Of a DNA stretch of 64,000 nt, positions 21,901-31,124 are shown in pieces (positions within the stretch are counted from its first letter, which is position 1; each line of letters begins with the position of its first letter). The position numbers were made by a program, and so were the translations under genes. Location of the stretch: assembly GCA_936440205.1 (NCBI GenBank), contig OW387148.1, positions 13,571,961 through 13,635,960 of the forward strand, read 5' to 3'. The stretch comes from Lepidonotus clava. Taxonomy: Eukaryota; Annelida; Polychaeta; Phyllodocida; Polynoidae. The notes below the pieces were generated by a model. The model saw nothing but the letters and a program-made list of their open reading frames with translations, had not been told where the DNA came from and did not search any database.

Positions 21901-24900
21901 GTGTGCATTGGACCTTTGACCATGGCTTTTGCTATTCATAATATTTTCAATTTGCCTGTTTTATATTCCAATGTTGTTTTTCTATTTATTTTCCTTAACA
22001 GAAAAATGTCTTCATTAGTTCGCTGTTCAAAATAGAACACCATTGCAACAATGTATGTGCCTACAAAGAATAATAAGATAAACCCATATGACAATATTCG
22101 CCTTGTTTTGCTTACATCATCTCATGGGGGAGACAAGAACAGTTCCAAAATGTTGGATATTTTGTTTTCTGCGATTTATAGACATTGCGCAGATGACATC
22201 ACAATGCCCAGAAAAGGAGTAGGTGCCATATTGGTGATCTGCTGTTTGAAATTACCATTATCATCAATTCAAAGACATCTGGATCATCAATTTATGTTGA
22301 ATTTATCAAAAATAGTCACTCAAAGTTATGGTTAACAATTATTATTATTATTTGGAATATATGAATTTCTTATTTATCATGTAGCCACAAGGTTATAGTG
22401 AGCACGTGGTGATCACCAAAATGTGGTCACGTGACCATGCCTGCACAAGGTCTATATTATCATTATCACAGTACTCCTTTGAACCTTCAAATTTAGACCT
22501 TGAAATTACATGGAACTGTGTCGCATGCAGCGAGTCACATGCGAATAACACATCTGGGTGTGGCACCTGGTCGCAAATAATATTCTATTATGTCACTTAA
22601 TTCTCCCAACCATGGATTCCTATTTTCATGAGTTTTACCTGCAGGTTAACCTAAAACAGTGTGCATGCTGGGTAATATATCTGGAAAAGCAAATGCTTCA
22701 GTATAGAAATTTTCACACATTTTATCATTGTTTGTAGATTAACATTGTTCAGAACAAGCCATCATTATTTTTTAGATAAGTATCCATATGTATTAATATT
22801 TCCAGAGTCAAATCAAAATTATTTCATTGTAGATGGATTTAGGGGGAATGTGGGTTATATCGCGCACCTAATGCGCGATATAACAACAACAATAAATAGC
22901 AGGCTGATGGATGAACTATAATATATATCACTGGGGTATCAGGAGATAATAAACAGATACCAAAAAAGCGTTTTAATTTTATGATACCATTAAACCCCAA
23001 TCAACCCAGGTCAATATCGATTTGGATTATAAACGGCTGTAGATTATCAATGTTTATACATAGAAATTGCTATTTTATATTCCAAATGAATGGCACATTG
23101 ATTAAAACTAATGGCATGTTGTTATATCGCGCATTTAAGTGTTGTATCGTGTAATAAAGACATATATTTTTGATATAACGGTATGAAATAATTTAATTGC
23201 AAATGAGCAAAAAAATTATTGGAGAAGTAAGAACACATTACAGTATTGGTTTGTTAAGTAGAATTATAAAAAATATTAAGTCAATATAGTTTTTTAAAAG
23301 AACCTTTGGTGATGAATTCATTTTTGTGATTGATAAGTGAGAAAACTGTGAATTCTGAGATAAATGCTTATTTTCTGTTATCTAATATTTCACATGATAA
23401 ATAAGAATCATATTTTTCTCTGGAAAATTTTAAATTCTTATTTGACATGATATATGTTTGACACATGAAATGGAGATATATTCGTGGTATCAAAAATACC
23501 TTAAAACGTGAATTTAAGCCTGAAATTAATGAAAATACAATAATTAGAGTAATATATGTTAAGTTTGCCCTCAGCTGCGCGATACAACAACAAATAATGC
23601 ACGATACAATACTACCTAAAGTTATATATTCATTTTGAAATATAATTGGGGAAAAATTGTTTTTCATTTTTTGGGGAAAAATTGCATAGTTCACAATTTC
23701 GTGGACTTTCCCTTTAAATAGAGAAATAATATCTCATGAAGTTGATTAATTTGTGGTAATAAAATCAGTGGACTCACAAATTAACTAAAAGTTAAAGGCA
23801 AAATGATAAGAATATGTAATAAGATACACATTGGGTATTCTATAAGTTATGCAATAAGAATAATGTAACTAGGTATTGCAAAGGTTGCCGTAGACAATAC
23901 TGCACATGTGCCTTTTTGAATTTTAAAAATCAAATAATTTCTTACCAATTTATGAGCTTTTAAGTACAGGTGCGCGATATAACCCACATGCGCGATATAA
24001 CCCACATTCCCCCCTATAACAATTATTTGCTCATTTTCTATGGATTTCCCAGGGGATTTGTCACCGCAATCACCGCAAATTTGCCTGCTGGTCCTTAAAA
24101 TGCTAGAAATGAGCTATCCGTGGTATGGATAAATACACTTTACTGTCTCCCTGTATTGTGGGACAGACAGTAATTGTCCTATTTGGGAGCAGAAGATTAT
24201 TCAATTCTCCCAGCCATGGATAGCAGTTTCTTGAGATTTGCCTGCAGGTTAGCCTAGAACAGGATGCATCCTGGGTAATATGTTGACAAAACTTGAGGCT
24301 TTAGCATACAAATTTTAAGTCTCTCATTATTTGTAGATTAAGGTTGTGAAAACCAACCATTATTATTTCTTGAAATATACCTATATACCTTTAATATCTT
24401 CTGAGTTGTTTAAAAATTTATTCATGATACATGGAGATACAATAATTATTTGTTTATTTTCTATAGTGTTTCAATTAAGGTTGGTTTTTTTTCGACAAAA
24501 TGAGACTAAATTAGCTTGCAGGCCATAAATTCTGTAAATCAGCTATCCGTGGAAGGGAGGTACTATTCAGATTTGTTGCTGTTTTTATTATTAACCAAAA
24601 AACTTCCATAACCAAAAGTGTTTTCACAGGTTTAAATGGTTGGTTGGTCATTTGGGTTTAATGCAGCAACAACATCAAAGGTCATAACTACGAGAACAAG
24701 ATTTGACAATTCTGTCTTTGATGACCGATTGAATCTATGAAATGATGCAATCTATGAGAAGGTAGAGACCAAACCCTACACATTTACCAAAACAGGCATT
24801 CAGGTGATCAGTGCATGGCATATTGTACCTCTCTGATGGTGATCAGGGGCGGATCCAGGGGGGTCCAGGGGGTCCTAACCCCCCCCCCCCCCCCCCCCGT

Positions 24901-27900
24901 TTTGGTGGACCCCTAAACAACCAAAACAGGGGGGAAATGCCAGATGCGTACGTGCAATTGCACAGAGTTTTAGTAGATAGCCTTTATGCTGACCCCCCTC
25001 CCCCCTTTTGAAAATCCTGTATCTGCCCCTAGGCTCGGCATATTGTACCTCTCTGATGGTGATCAGTGCATGGCATATTGTACTAGCTATAGTTTGAGAG
25101 AGATCGTTATTTGATACAGCATATAGCAGTGATAAAACACTACAATGTATCACAACAGTGATGGACCTTTACGATGAGTCTGGCTATTGATTTGCTGCTG
25201 TTCTATGGCCTAAACTGTATTTATGTGAACGGGAAACATTGCATTGGTTATGCAAAAGTCCTGGAATTTTCAGGCCAGAATTAGCATTAGTTGGAGAAAT
25301 CTAATGCCGGACAGCAGCAATTTCAAAAGGATTTTGTTTGTTGTTATTCAATCTATCTGTGCATTATGTGATTGGTGGAATGAGTTGGTATATCTACTAC
25401 TGATTGGCAAAACTTAGGATGCCTAGCCTATAAGATCTAGTTGCCAAAAACTCGCCAATTTCCAATTTAAGTTGCAATTTTTAGTGTCTCACCACAAGAT
25501 TTATAGCCAAACGGAAAAGCCATATCACGATTTTGGTCGCCTATCGAAGGGGTCTGCAGCTATTGCAATTTCATACAGAACCAGAAAGATAACTTAACAA
25601 AAAGTAAAATAGTATGCTGCAATTTGTCACAAAGTCGTATACTTTGTATATAACAATATATACATGTTTATATCTCAACAATCCATTCTTCATTTCATCA
25701 TCTTTTCATGTGGACAACTGTCCCAAGAGCTCTTAAGTGTGATATAGCTTTCTTATCATAATGATGAAATACCTTAATGATTATATTGTAACATTGACTT
25801 TAGACAATGTATAGTACATACAGATACAAAAAGGGAAAATACTTAATAGAAGTTTTCTATCTTCTCAAACATATAAAAAGTTCAAGAACAAGGGACAAGG
25901 GACTTCCAGACATATTCTACATAATGCCCATTGATTTAATCTGCAAGTTCATCAAAATACATTAATAAGCTCACTGTGTATCATATTAATGGAATGACGT
26001 GGGCGGTGATTGTACCCTGTTGTTGTGTGGCGTCAGAGGGAGTTGACAGTAGAATTCTTAGAACCAAGCTGTATAACTGATGAAAATAGTCTAACTAACA
26101 TAACTGACGTGGGACCAACCAACTGGCAGGTTGTTAATGGTAGTTCTGTCAAGTTTACACCAGGGTTCAAGGGGGCATAGGCCAATTAGTCCATTGATCT
26201 AGGAGGTTGTCAATGACAGTCATATAATGCTCTGTTGATTAACGGTAATGAAAAACTCTTATTGCTCACTTCATAGCTGGGTATCACAAAGGCAACTGAA
26301 ATGAAAAGATTGGTTATAAAATTGTTTCAATCATGTATTCTCCACTGCTACTGTCTCTGACACTAAAGGCCCATACCCACTAGGCGATTTGGGCCTCATT
26401 GCCCGTCGGTATGCTACATTGAAATGAACAGGTTTGATAAAAGTGCCTGGCAAACCGCCCAGCGATTTTCCCGGCGATTCAGATCAAACATGTATATTTC
26501 AATACACCATACTGATGGTCGATCAGGGAAAATACAATCGCCGAGGCCCAAATCGCCTAGTGGGTATGGGGCTTAAACGCAGTAGAATACATCATGCAAG
26601 GTGCAGCCTCATTTACTAACAATATGAACATTTCTTTCTTTTTTTTCGGGGGGGGGGGGGGGGGAGAATCATTATTATTTAGGTTATAGGGATCGTCATG
26701 GACGATTTTAATTCCCCTCCCTCTAAAAGTTTACAATTCAAATATGATCATTTCTTTTCGAAATATCTCAGTTATTCAATTCGAGTAAGCACATAGGGTG
26801 AAAACTCATTATGAAACCATTATAATGAAGAGATGACATTGATAAACTTGGCGTGGTTACTCCTTGGGGGGTAAGGGCTGCAATACAATGAATGGTTAAA
26901 GTTAATGGCGCTTCCTTTGAACTCTTTATAATGCAAAATTAATCAGTTCATCAAAAGACACGGAAAATGTATGATACCTTACTATATTAGATAAGTGATG
27001 AGAGAAACGATTAATATTCTGTATAGAAAACATCTTTACCTCAAATTCTAAAATGTGACTAAAACCGTGCATGACACAAGTTTTCCAAAATAAAAAAAGA
27101 ATGTCACATTTTTTGCAGTAACCTTGTTATCCGATAATTCCAGGAAACATATGCTGGAAGTGTAGACGTGTATTAAGGGGAGTGTTTTGTAATGGTTTTG
27201 AAATTATTCACTCACTTTTTATCATCAATCAGGTAATAATGACTAAAGGAGGTATTACACTACGCAACTTTTTTTTTTTTTTTTTTTTTGATTAATTTTT
27301 ATTTAGGGTTTGGGGATCGCCATTGACGATTTTAATTCCCTTCCCTCTGAAGGAATACAGTACATTTTATTTCCCCACTGAAACACTACATGGTGGTTAT
27401 ATGGCTGCCAGAGGGAGTTATAGGGGTTTATAACCCCCTCTCAGCCAGAGGGGGTTATAGTCACAAATATAACTCCCGCGGGAGTTATTGAAATATAACT
27501 CCCTCTGGCATTAATTTGCAAGTTTCAATCATCAAAATAACACACTTAAACTTTAATTTCTCCCATTAGTGGTGAAATAAAATAAAGAACACCCTCCAGG
27601 AAGTCATTTGAGAAGCAATAACCCCCGTGAAGCCCCAGGAAGCCCTTGGCCTACGGCCGCGGGCTTCCTGGGGCTTCGTGGGGGTTATTGCTTCTCAAAT
27701 AACTCCCTGGCGGGTGTTCTTATTATAATATCCAATTCTTGAAAGATCAATTAGAACAAAATCACCATACAATTCTACATTCTGGTGAGAACGCATTATG
27801 AGAACCATTAGATGAGATGGATGAATAGGATGAGCAGTATGAAGGATATCGCAGACGTAATAATAAGTAATATCAAAAATATTATAGATATGGATTGATG

Positions 27901-28993
27901 AAATACAGCTGTAATGAATTTCTAAACGATTTCTTTGTACGATTATTTCTCAAAATTGGTGGCAGGGCATTCCATTCTTTGGTAGCTTTGGTAACTTGAG
28001 CTGCGACATGATGATGTCACAGAGAAGTCACAGTATTAGAGAAAAAAACTCTTTAGTTACACATATGATATACTCCAATATGCCATTTTTTAACTACTAT
28101 ATATCACTCCTGTATGTGGATTGTCTGTAATATCATCATATTGTGTCAATATTGCAGCCCAAGTTGTGTAGTGAATTATCACCCACATGGCCAAGGAGTG
28201 GTACATACAAGGGGTGGTGTGTATTGACAGGATGTACGTATCGCATATTGTTTCCACTATTTGAAACATATTGATATCATTGCTTGGGTGATAAAATATA
28301 GAAAACCCTTTGGGGTCTTCCTCAGTTGTCTGTACAAACCATGGGATTGCACATACCTCGGGATTCACCCTCAGTATGTGACGAACCCCTCTTGGTCGTA
28401 CAAAAACCCTCTGACGACCCCCGGGGGTCTTTGTATATTAATACCACCTGACACTGATCACCTACCTGCAGGTCCTTCCTTCTCAGGACTGCTACCAGTA
28501 CCAGTACATTTCCCACCAGGATGACGGCCATCACCGTCAGCTGGAACGCCAACATTGGGCCCAGATCAGACACGCTCACCGCCTGGTCCCGCAGAGGGTC
28601 TGTCTGCCACGTACTGTTGGAAATGTTTAACAGTCCCAACAAGTTAGTGTTGTTTAAACCATCAAATGCTCCAAACATTGCAGTGTTGTTTGAACCGTCC
28701 ATTGCTCCCCACATCTCAGGACTGTTTGAACCGTCCATTGCTCCCCACATCTCAGTGCTGTTCGAACCTTTAAATGCTCTGAATGTCTCAGTGTTTTTTG
28801 AACTGTTTATGGCTTTCAACATTGCAGTGACGTTCATGTCCAGGGCCTTTAATAACTCACTCCTGTTTGTACTGCTCATTGCTCTTGACATTACAGTGCT
28901 GTTTGAACCGTCCATTGCTCCAAACATCTCAGTGCTTTTTGAACAGTTTATGGCTTGCAACATCTCCCCATTTCTCAGTGCTATTTGAACCAT
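18369..28993 (-). CDS. MECA-type class A G-protein-coupled receptor gene, 3 exons
   Basis: Exons 28993-28466, 20632-20452 and 18940-18369 join with GT-AG borders (phase 0, then phase 1) into 426 residues. All class A landmarks are present: GN in TM1 (161-162), LALTD in TM2, DRYLAV at 241-246, W268 in TM4, CWLP at 368-371 and NPIIY at 410-414. TM5 lacks the usual proline, and the TM3 segment LRMGGTGFTMLLSLFLMTGI aligns with cannabinoid/S1P receptors, which also lack that proline; together these point to the melanocortin/EDG/cannabinoid cluster. The ligand is not predictable. The cytoplasmic tail is only 9 residues after YAYR, so a further 3' exon is possible. The residue 1-145 region is an extracellular repeat stalk. 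Introns are 7.8 and 1.5 kb and full of MITEs. Confidence 0.85.
19363..19793 (-). mobile_element. GGACAGGTCTAT MITE family, copy B (431 bp)
   Basis: Both ends are preserved: TAGATCTGTCCACTTGG at the left and CCAAAGTGGACAGGTCTA at the right are inverted. Internally it is the reverse complement of 8735-9203. It sits in GPCR intron 2. Confidence 0.75.
20142..20430. mobile_element. GGGGCCTTCCATTTAGTA MITE, copy b, next to GPCR exon 2
   Basis: The left end is eroded (AGGGGCTTTTCAATAGGTGT) and the right end TGTACTTAATGGAAGGCTCC matches the other copies. It ends at 20430, 21 bases from the last base of GPCR exon 2. It carries another small foldback at 20211-20338. Confidence 0.6.
20211..20338. mobile_element. 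128-bp foldback nested in the MITE
   Basis: The left arm ACTTTTCTGGTCCACTGGGT, then GGTTATTGGTGTACAC, is mirrored by GTGCTACACTGATAACC and ACCTAGCGACCTAGAAAAGT. No coding capacity. Confidence 0.65.
20452..20632 (-). CDS. GPCR exon 2: TM2, first extracellular loop, most of TM3
   Basis: The acceptor TTATTGCAG precedes 20632 and the donor GTCAGT follows 20452. The exon encodes TPSNIYLFNLALTDLMVGLS at its start and ends in TM3 (LFLMT plus the first base of Gly). Its 5' part is duplicated in the upstream intron, and a MITE end lies 21 bases beyond the donor. Confidence 0.85.
20633..21190. repeat. about 55-60 bp minisatellite carrying acceptor-like sites
   Basis: Starting at the acceptor of GPCR exon 2 and running into intron 1, units read roughly GTCTGCAACAACATGAGAAC, ATGTCAAGTTCAATTCACAT, CACTAGTACATTGTTCAA. 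On the - strand each unit therefore contains TTGTTGCAG followed by AC, the acceptor of exon 2, at about 20633, 20771, 20834, 20890, 20950, 21070 and 21137. Confidence 0.75.
20694..20770 (-). pseudogene. partial duplicate of GPCR exon 2 (acceptor plus 77 bp)
   Basis: The acceptor ATTACAG is kept and the following 77 bases encode the same peptide as the start of exon 2 (TPSNIYLFNLALTDLMVGLS, then SLLKASS). Of about five differences from the real exon only one changes a residue (Val to Leu). The copy then runs into intron sequence with an early stop and no donor. A third, much-decayed copy lies near 21405-21465. Confidence 0.8.
21690..21837. mobile_element. right end of a CTCCCTACCACGGATAGC MITE
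   Basis: It ends with CTGTAAAATCGTGGTAGGGA GAACTCC, matching the right end of the family; the left part is not recognisable. A left end of another copy (CAAATTCTCAAAGCCACGGA) begins at 21857 and fades out. Confidence 0.5.
22598..24132. mobile_element. CTCCCTACCACGGATAGC MITE, copy 2, split by insertion
   Basis: The left end TTAATTCTCCCAACCATGGA at 22598 and the right end GCTATCCGTGGTATGGA near 24132 belong to one copy. Removing the 1163-bp element at 22852-24014 leaves about 370 bp, the normal length of this family (362 bp at 12699, 363 bp at 24200). Confidence 0.75.
22852..24014. mobile_element. GCGCGATATAAC-iteron DNA transposon, copy 1 (1163 bp)
   Basis: The ends are inverted: GGGGGAATGTGGGTTATATC at the left and the reverse at the right (CCCACATTCCCCCC), flanked by TA at 22850-22851 and 24015-24016. 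The motif GCGCGATATAAC or its complement occurs about eight times (near 22861, 22883, 23125, 23140, 23576, 23600, 23972, 23990). There is no transposase frame, so it is non-autonomous. It is inserted into an older MITE. Confidence 0.85.
24200..24562. mobile_element. CTCCCTACCACGGATAGC MITE, copy 3
   Basis: The left end TTCAATTCTCCCAGCCATGG and the right end AGCTATCCGTGGAAGGGAGG form terminal inverted repeats; GGATGCATCCTGGGTAATAT inside matches the other copies. It lies only about 70 bp from copy 2. Confidence 0.8.
24845..25030 (+). mobile_element. AGGGGCGGATCCAG MITE, copy 1, with C-tract
   Basis: AGGGGCGGATCCAG at the left end is inverted against CTGTATCTGCCCCT at the right. The inside has a run of 20 C and GGTGGACCCCTA; the reverse copy at 33784-33954 shares all landmarks. 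The long C-tract lies at the tip of a GC-rich hairpin. Confidence 0.65.
25031..26363. other. GPCR intron 1, nothing recognised
   Basis: Unique-looking AT-rich intron sequence. There are short frames only and no element ends seen. Confidence 0.4.
26367..26573. mobile_element. 207-bp TAA-flanked MITE (Harbinger-like ends)
   Basis: The inverted ends AGGCCCATACCCACTAGGCG and CGCCTAGTGGGTATGGGGCT are about 30 bp, flanked by TAA at 26364-26366 and 26574-26576. A three-base TWA duplication suggests PIF/Harbinger. Confidence 0.75.
26632..26870 (-). mobile_element. fragment of the same LINE as 27271-27992
   Basis: On - it shares AATTAAAATCGTCCATGACG, ATCCCTATAACCTAAATAAT and the flank ATAATGGTTTCATAATGAGT with the better copy downstream. 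The 3' end runs into a G/C homopolymer (26649-26667 on +) instead of plain poly(A). Confidence 0.5.
27404..27510. repeat. foldback with GAGTTAT palindromes
   Basis: TGCCAGAGGGAGTTATA and TATAACTCCCTCTGGCA are exact inverted ends; inside are ATAACCCCCTCTCAGCCAGA with its mirror and the self-complementary ATAACTCCCGCGGGAGTTAT. Confidence 0.8.
27587..27722. repeat. near-perfect 136-bp hairpin
   Basis: Arms of about 64 bp (AAGAACACCCTCCAGGAAGT ... CCCCAGGAAGCCC and its mirror) surround a short loop near 27650 (CTACGGCCG). GC-rich in an AT-rich setting; probably a small foldback transposon. Confidence 0.85.
28466..28993 (-). CDS. GPCR exon 1: glyco-repeat N-terminus and TM1
   Basis: The start is the ATG at 28993; in-frame upstream sequence meets TGA about 8 codons before. 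Residues 1-130 consist of diverged 12-residue repeats of the type NSTEMWGAMDGS with ten N-glycosylation sequons (N16, 31, 43, 54, 63, 78, 102, 114, 123, 126). TM1 is about 146-170. The exon closes after the Gln codon at the donor GTAGGT (28465). There is no classical signal peptide, which is common in class A receptors. Confidence 0.8.
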
Positions 28994-29175
28994 CCAATGA
29001 TGCGGACATCCCAGTGCTTTTCAAAGCATCAATTGCTCAATATGTTTGATGTTAACGTTTGAACCATTCATTGCTTGTGATACCTCAGTGTTTTTTAACC
29101 GTACACTGCTCTTGATATCTCAGTGTGTTTTTAATTGTCCATTGCTCCAAATATTTCAGTGCCGTTTACCAAAAC
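28620..29175. repeat. 36-bp minisatellite coding the GPCR glyco-repeats
   Basis: The + strand unit is TTTGAACCGTCCATTGCTCC CCACATCTCAGTGCTG, about 15 copies of decreasing quality. The part below 28993 is read as the receptor N-terminus; the part above has lost the frame and lies upstream of the start codon. Confidence 0.85.
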
Positions 29176-30370
29176 TTGAGAACTATTTTAACTGTCCATA
29201 TCCATTTAGATCTCAATGTGCATTGCTTGAATGATCTTGGAAAGGTCCTATGCCTTAAACATACTTTCATGCATATTGTGAATATAATTCACGCATCACA
29301 CTGTGTAGGGTCCAAACGGCTGTATTGTCAAAACAATGTAGTAATTCTTATACCCCTTCTGCACTTTTGTAGATGGTAAAGTAGATGGAGCTACCTCAGC
29401 CCTGGAATTACACAGACCTCTCTCCTAATTGACAGTTTTGACATAAATCGCCACCTTCCTGGTGAAGCCTACCCGTACACGAGTAGTGTCATCTGAGCTC
29501 CTGACAATGACTCGTGGGTGTTCTAGTGACTGCAGGCCGTGGGGAGGTCTCAGACAGTGGGACTGAGAGCCTGGTGACCGCCTCTTATACACTCTCTTCA
29601 CTCCCCAAGCACAATCACCCACACTGAGCCAATGCAATCCAGTTATAGGTCTGCTATAGAAGAATAATTTATATTTGGCTCCATACAGCCCATTAGAAAT
29701 TTTGAAATATTTCCATCTAAAATCATTCAATAATAATTATGGGAATCCAAAGTTATCCCAAAAGGCAATTCCCATAGCTGTGACGTAGCAAGGACTGTAC
29801 TAAAAGGGCCGGACTTAAGGTGATTCCCAAAATTAATTTCTTTTGTTGAATGATTCACTTATATCTTGATATTTTTACTTTTTTTCTATTGAAATGTTTT
29901 TTAAAATACCCCTGTGAAGGTAAAGACACAAAAATTAGCAGCCGTTAAATTTATATGCAAGGAACCCTTAAAAGTAGGATGTCACTGACGATGTTAAAGT
30001 GATATGCCGGATACTGTCATGGTGAATGTACCTAAAGCTGCCAATACTGACATAAGGTTGTAATTGAGACTCTACCATAATCAGATATGTAAGCCTAATT
30101 CAACAAGGCGATGACATAACGTAAGCATTAGTTAACTAGTAGGATGTCCATTAATGTTGCACCTGCTGTACCCTCCGCATAATCAAATTCATAGTTTTTA
30201 TGCTCGCAAAAGCGAGACTTTAAAACCAATTTATTGCAAATCTTTTACAAAACCTCATGTCAGAGATATGAATTGGCCATTCTCGAATGGAATGCATGAG
30301 GTTATCATAAAAAAGATGTTGGTGGTCTTGACTAGGGAACCTCTCTGCCTCGCCACCCCACCTTGAGAGT
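29176..30370. other. upstream of the GPCR start, no gene seen
   Basis: Would contain the GPCR 5' UTR or promoter if transcription starts nearby. No TATA box or CpG-rich block stands out, and I cannot place a start site. Confidence 0.3.
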
Positions 30371-30374
30371 TTAA

Positions 30375-31066
30375 GGATAGACAAGGGGTCTCAGGGCTAT
30401 GCGCTGCATTACAGCACATGAATTCACAACTATTGCACTTGAAGTAACACACCATACAGTTTATGAAAGATCATAATTTTCTTTATCTAATGATAGATGT
30501 TTAAATATAAAAGTCCAGAAATTACAAAATACATGAATTTAAAATGGAATTTTTAACTTTTATTTTTTGAACATGGATATCTCAGCAAGCATCCATGATT
30601 TTGAAATAAAATTTGGGGTATGTTTTCATAACATTCTTATGCAGGGAAGCGTGTCTCAAAATTTCCATTTATGCCTTAGTTTTCATTTTATGACAAAAAA
30701 CGGGCAACTTTTTGTTTATTTTTTACATACATTATTTTCTAGATTTCATAAAATGAAAACTAGCACTTAAATGAAAATTCTGAGACACGCTTCCCTCAGG
30801 AAGGACCTTAAGAATATCCATCTAAAGTTACAAGGCTCTACTTTTGATATTGACTGAGATATCCATGTTCAAAAATTTGTCTTGAAAAATCAATCTATAT
30901 TTTAACAAATTTTCGAGACTTTTACATTTGCTTTATATCTTTAGAATCCTCACATATTCAGCTTTCCTAGACTGCGTATTGTTAGTGAATATTACTTTCA
31001 TCAAATTTATAAATCATTAGAATATGCAAGCACAATAAATCAGGCACTCTGCCCCCTTGTCTATCC
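30375..31066. mobile_element. palindromic TTAA-flanked MITE (piggyBac-like), copy 2
   Basis: The element is flanked by TTAA at 30371-30374 and 31067-31070, with inverted ends GGATAGACAAGGGG / CCCCCTTGTCTATCC. The centre holds GGGAAGCGTGTCTCAAAATT (about 30645) and its mirror AATTCTGAGACACGCTTCCC (about 30776), the same core as copy 1 at 3541-4269; other parts have drifted. Confidence 0.8.
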
Positions 31067-31124
31067 TTAAAACCAAGTCTGATTTGGGTCTCTCAACCGC
31101 AACATCCTTAAGGTTTTCAAAATT

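Larger units (their letters stand above)
27271..27992 (-). mobile_element. 5'-truncated LINE with poly(A) tail and target duplication
   Basis: On - the insert begins with coding sequence WNALPPILRNNRTKKSFRNS, the common C-terminal end of CR1/L2/Jockey-type reverse transcriptases, then 3' UTR, an AATAAA (CCCTAAATAAAAATTAATC) and about 20 A. The target site AACTT is repeated at 27266-27270 and 27993-27997. The insertion splits a MITE. Two hairpins within the 3' UTR part (27404-27510, 27587-27722) are further insertions. Confidence 0.75.
27244..28178 (+). mobile_element. TAAAGGAGGTATTACACTAC MITE, split by a LINE
   Basis: The left end TAAAGGAGGTATTACACTAC at 27244 and the body from 27993 (AACTTGAGCTGCGACATGAT to GCAGCCCAAGTTGTGTAGTG) match the element at 35260-35748. 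The break is exactly at the LINE insertion, so the copy is older than the LINE. Confidence 0.7.

Noticed and set aside
22390-22450. CACGTGG / GGTCACGTGACC palindromes as a CRISPR or regulatory array
   Set aside because: Only two E-box-like palindromes with no regular spacing; nothing in the window resembles a CRISPR array.
24811-25153. Pro-rich and Gly-rich frames
   Set aside because: Caused by a long C-tract inside a MITE.
28521-28988. 155-codon + frame over GPCR exon 1
   Set aside because: Antisense shadow of the 36-bp repeat array; the - frame carries TM1 and a matching splice donor.
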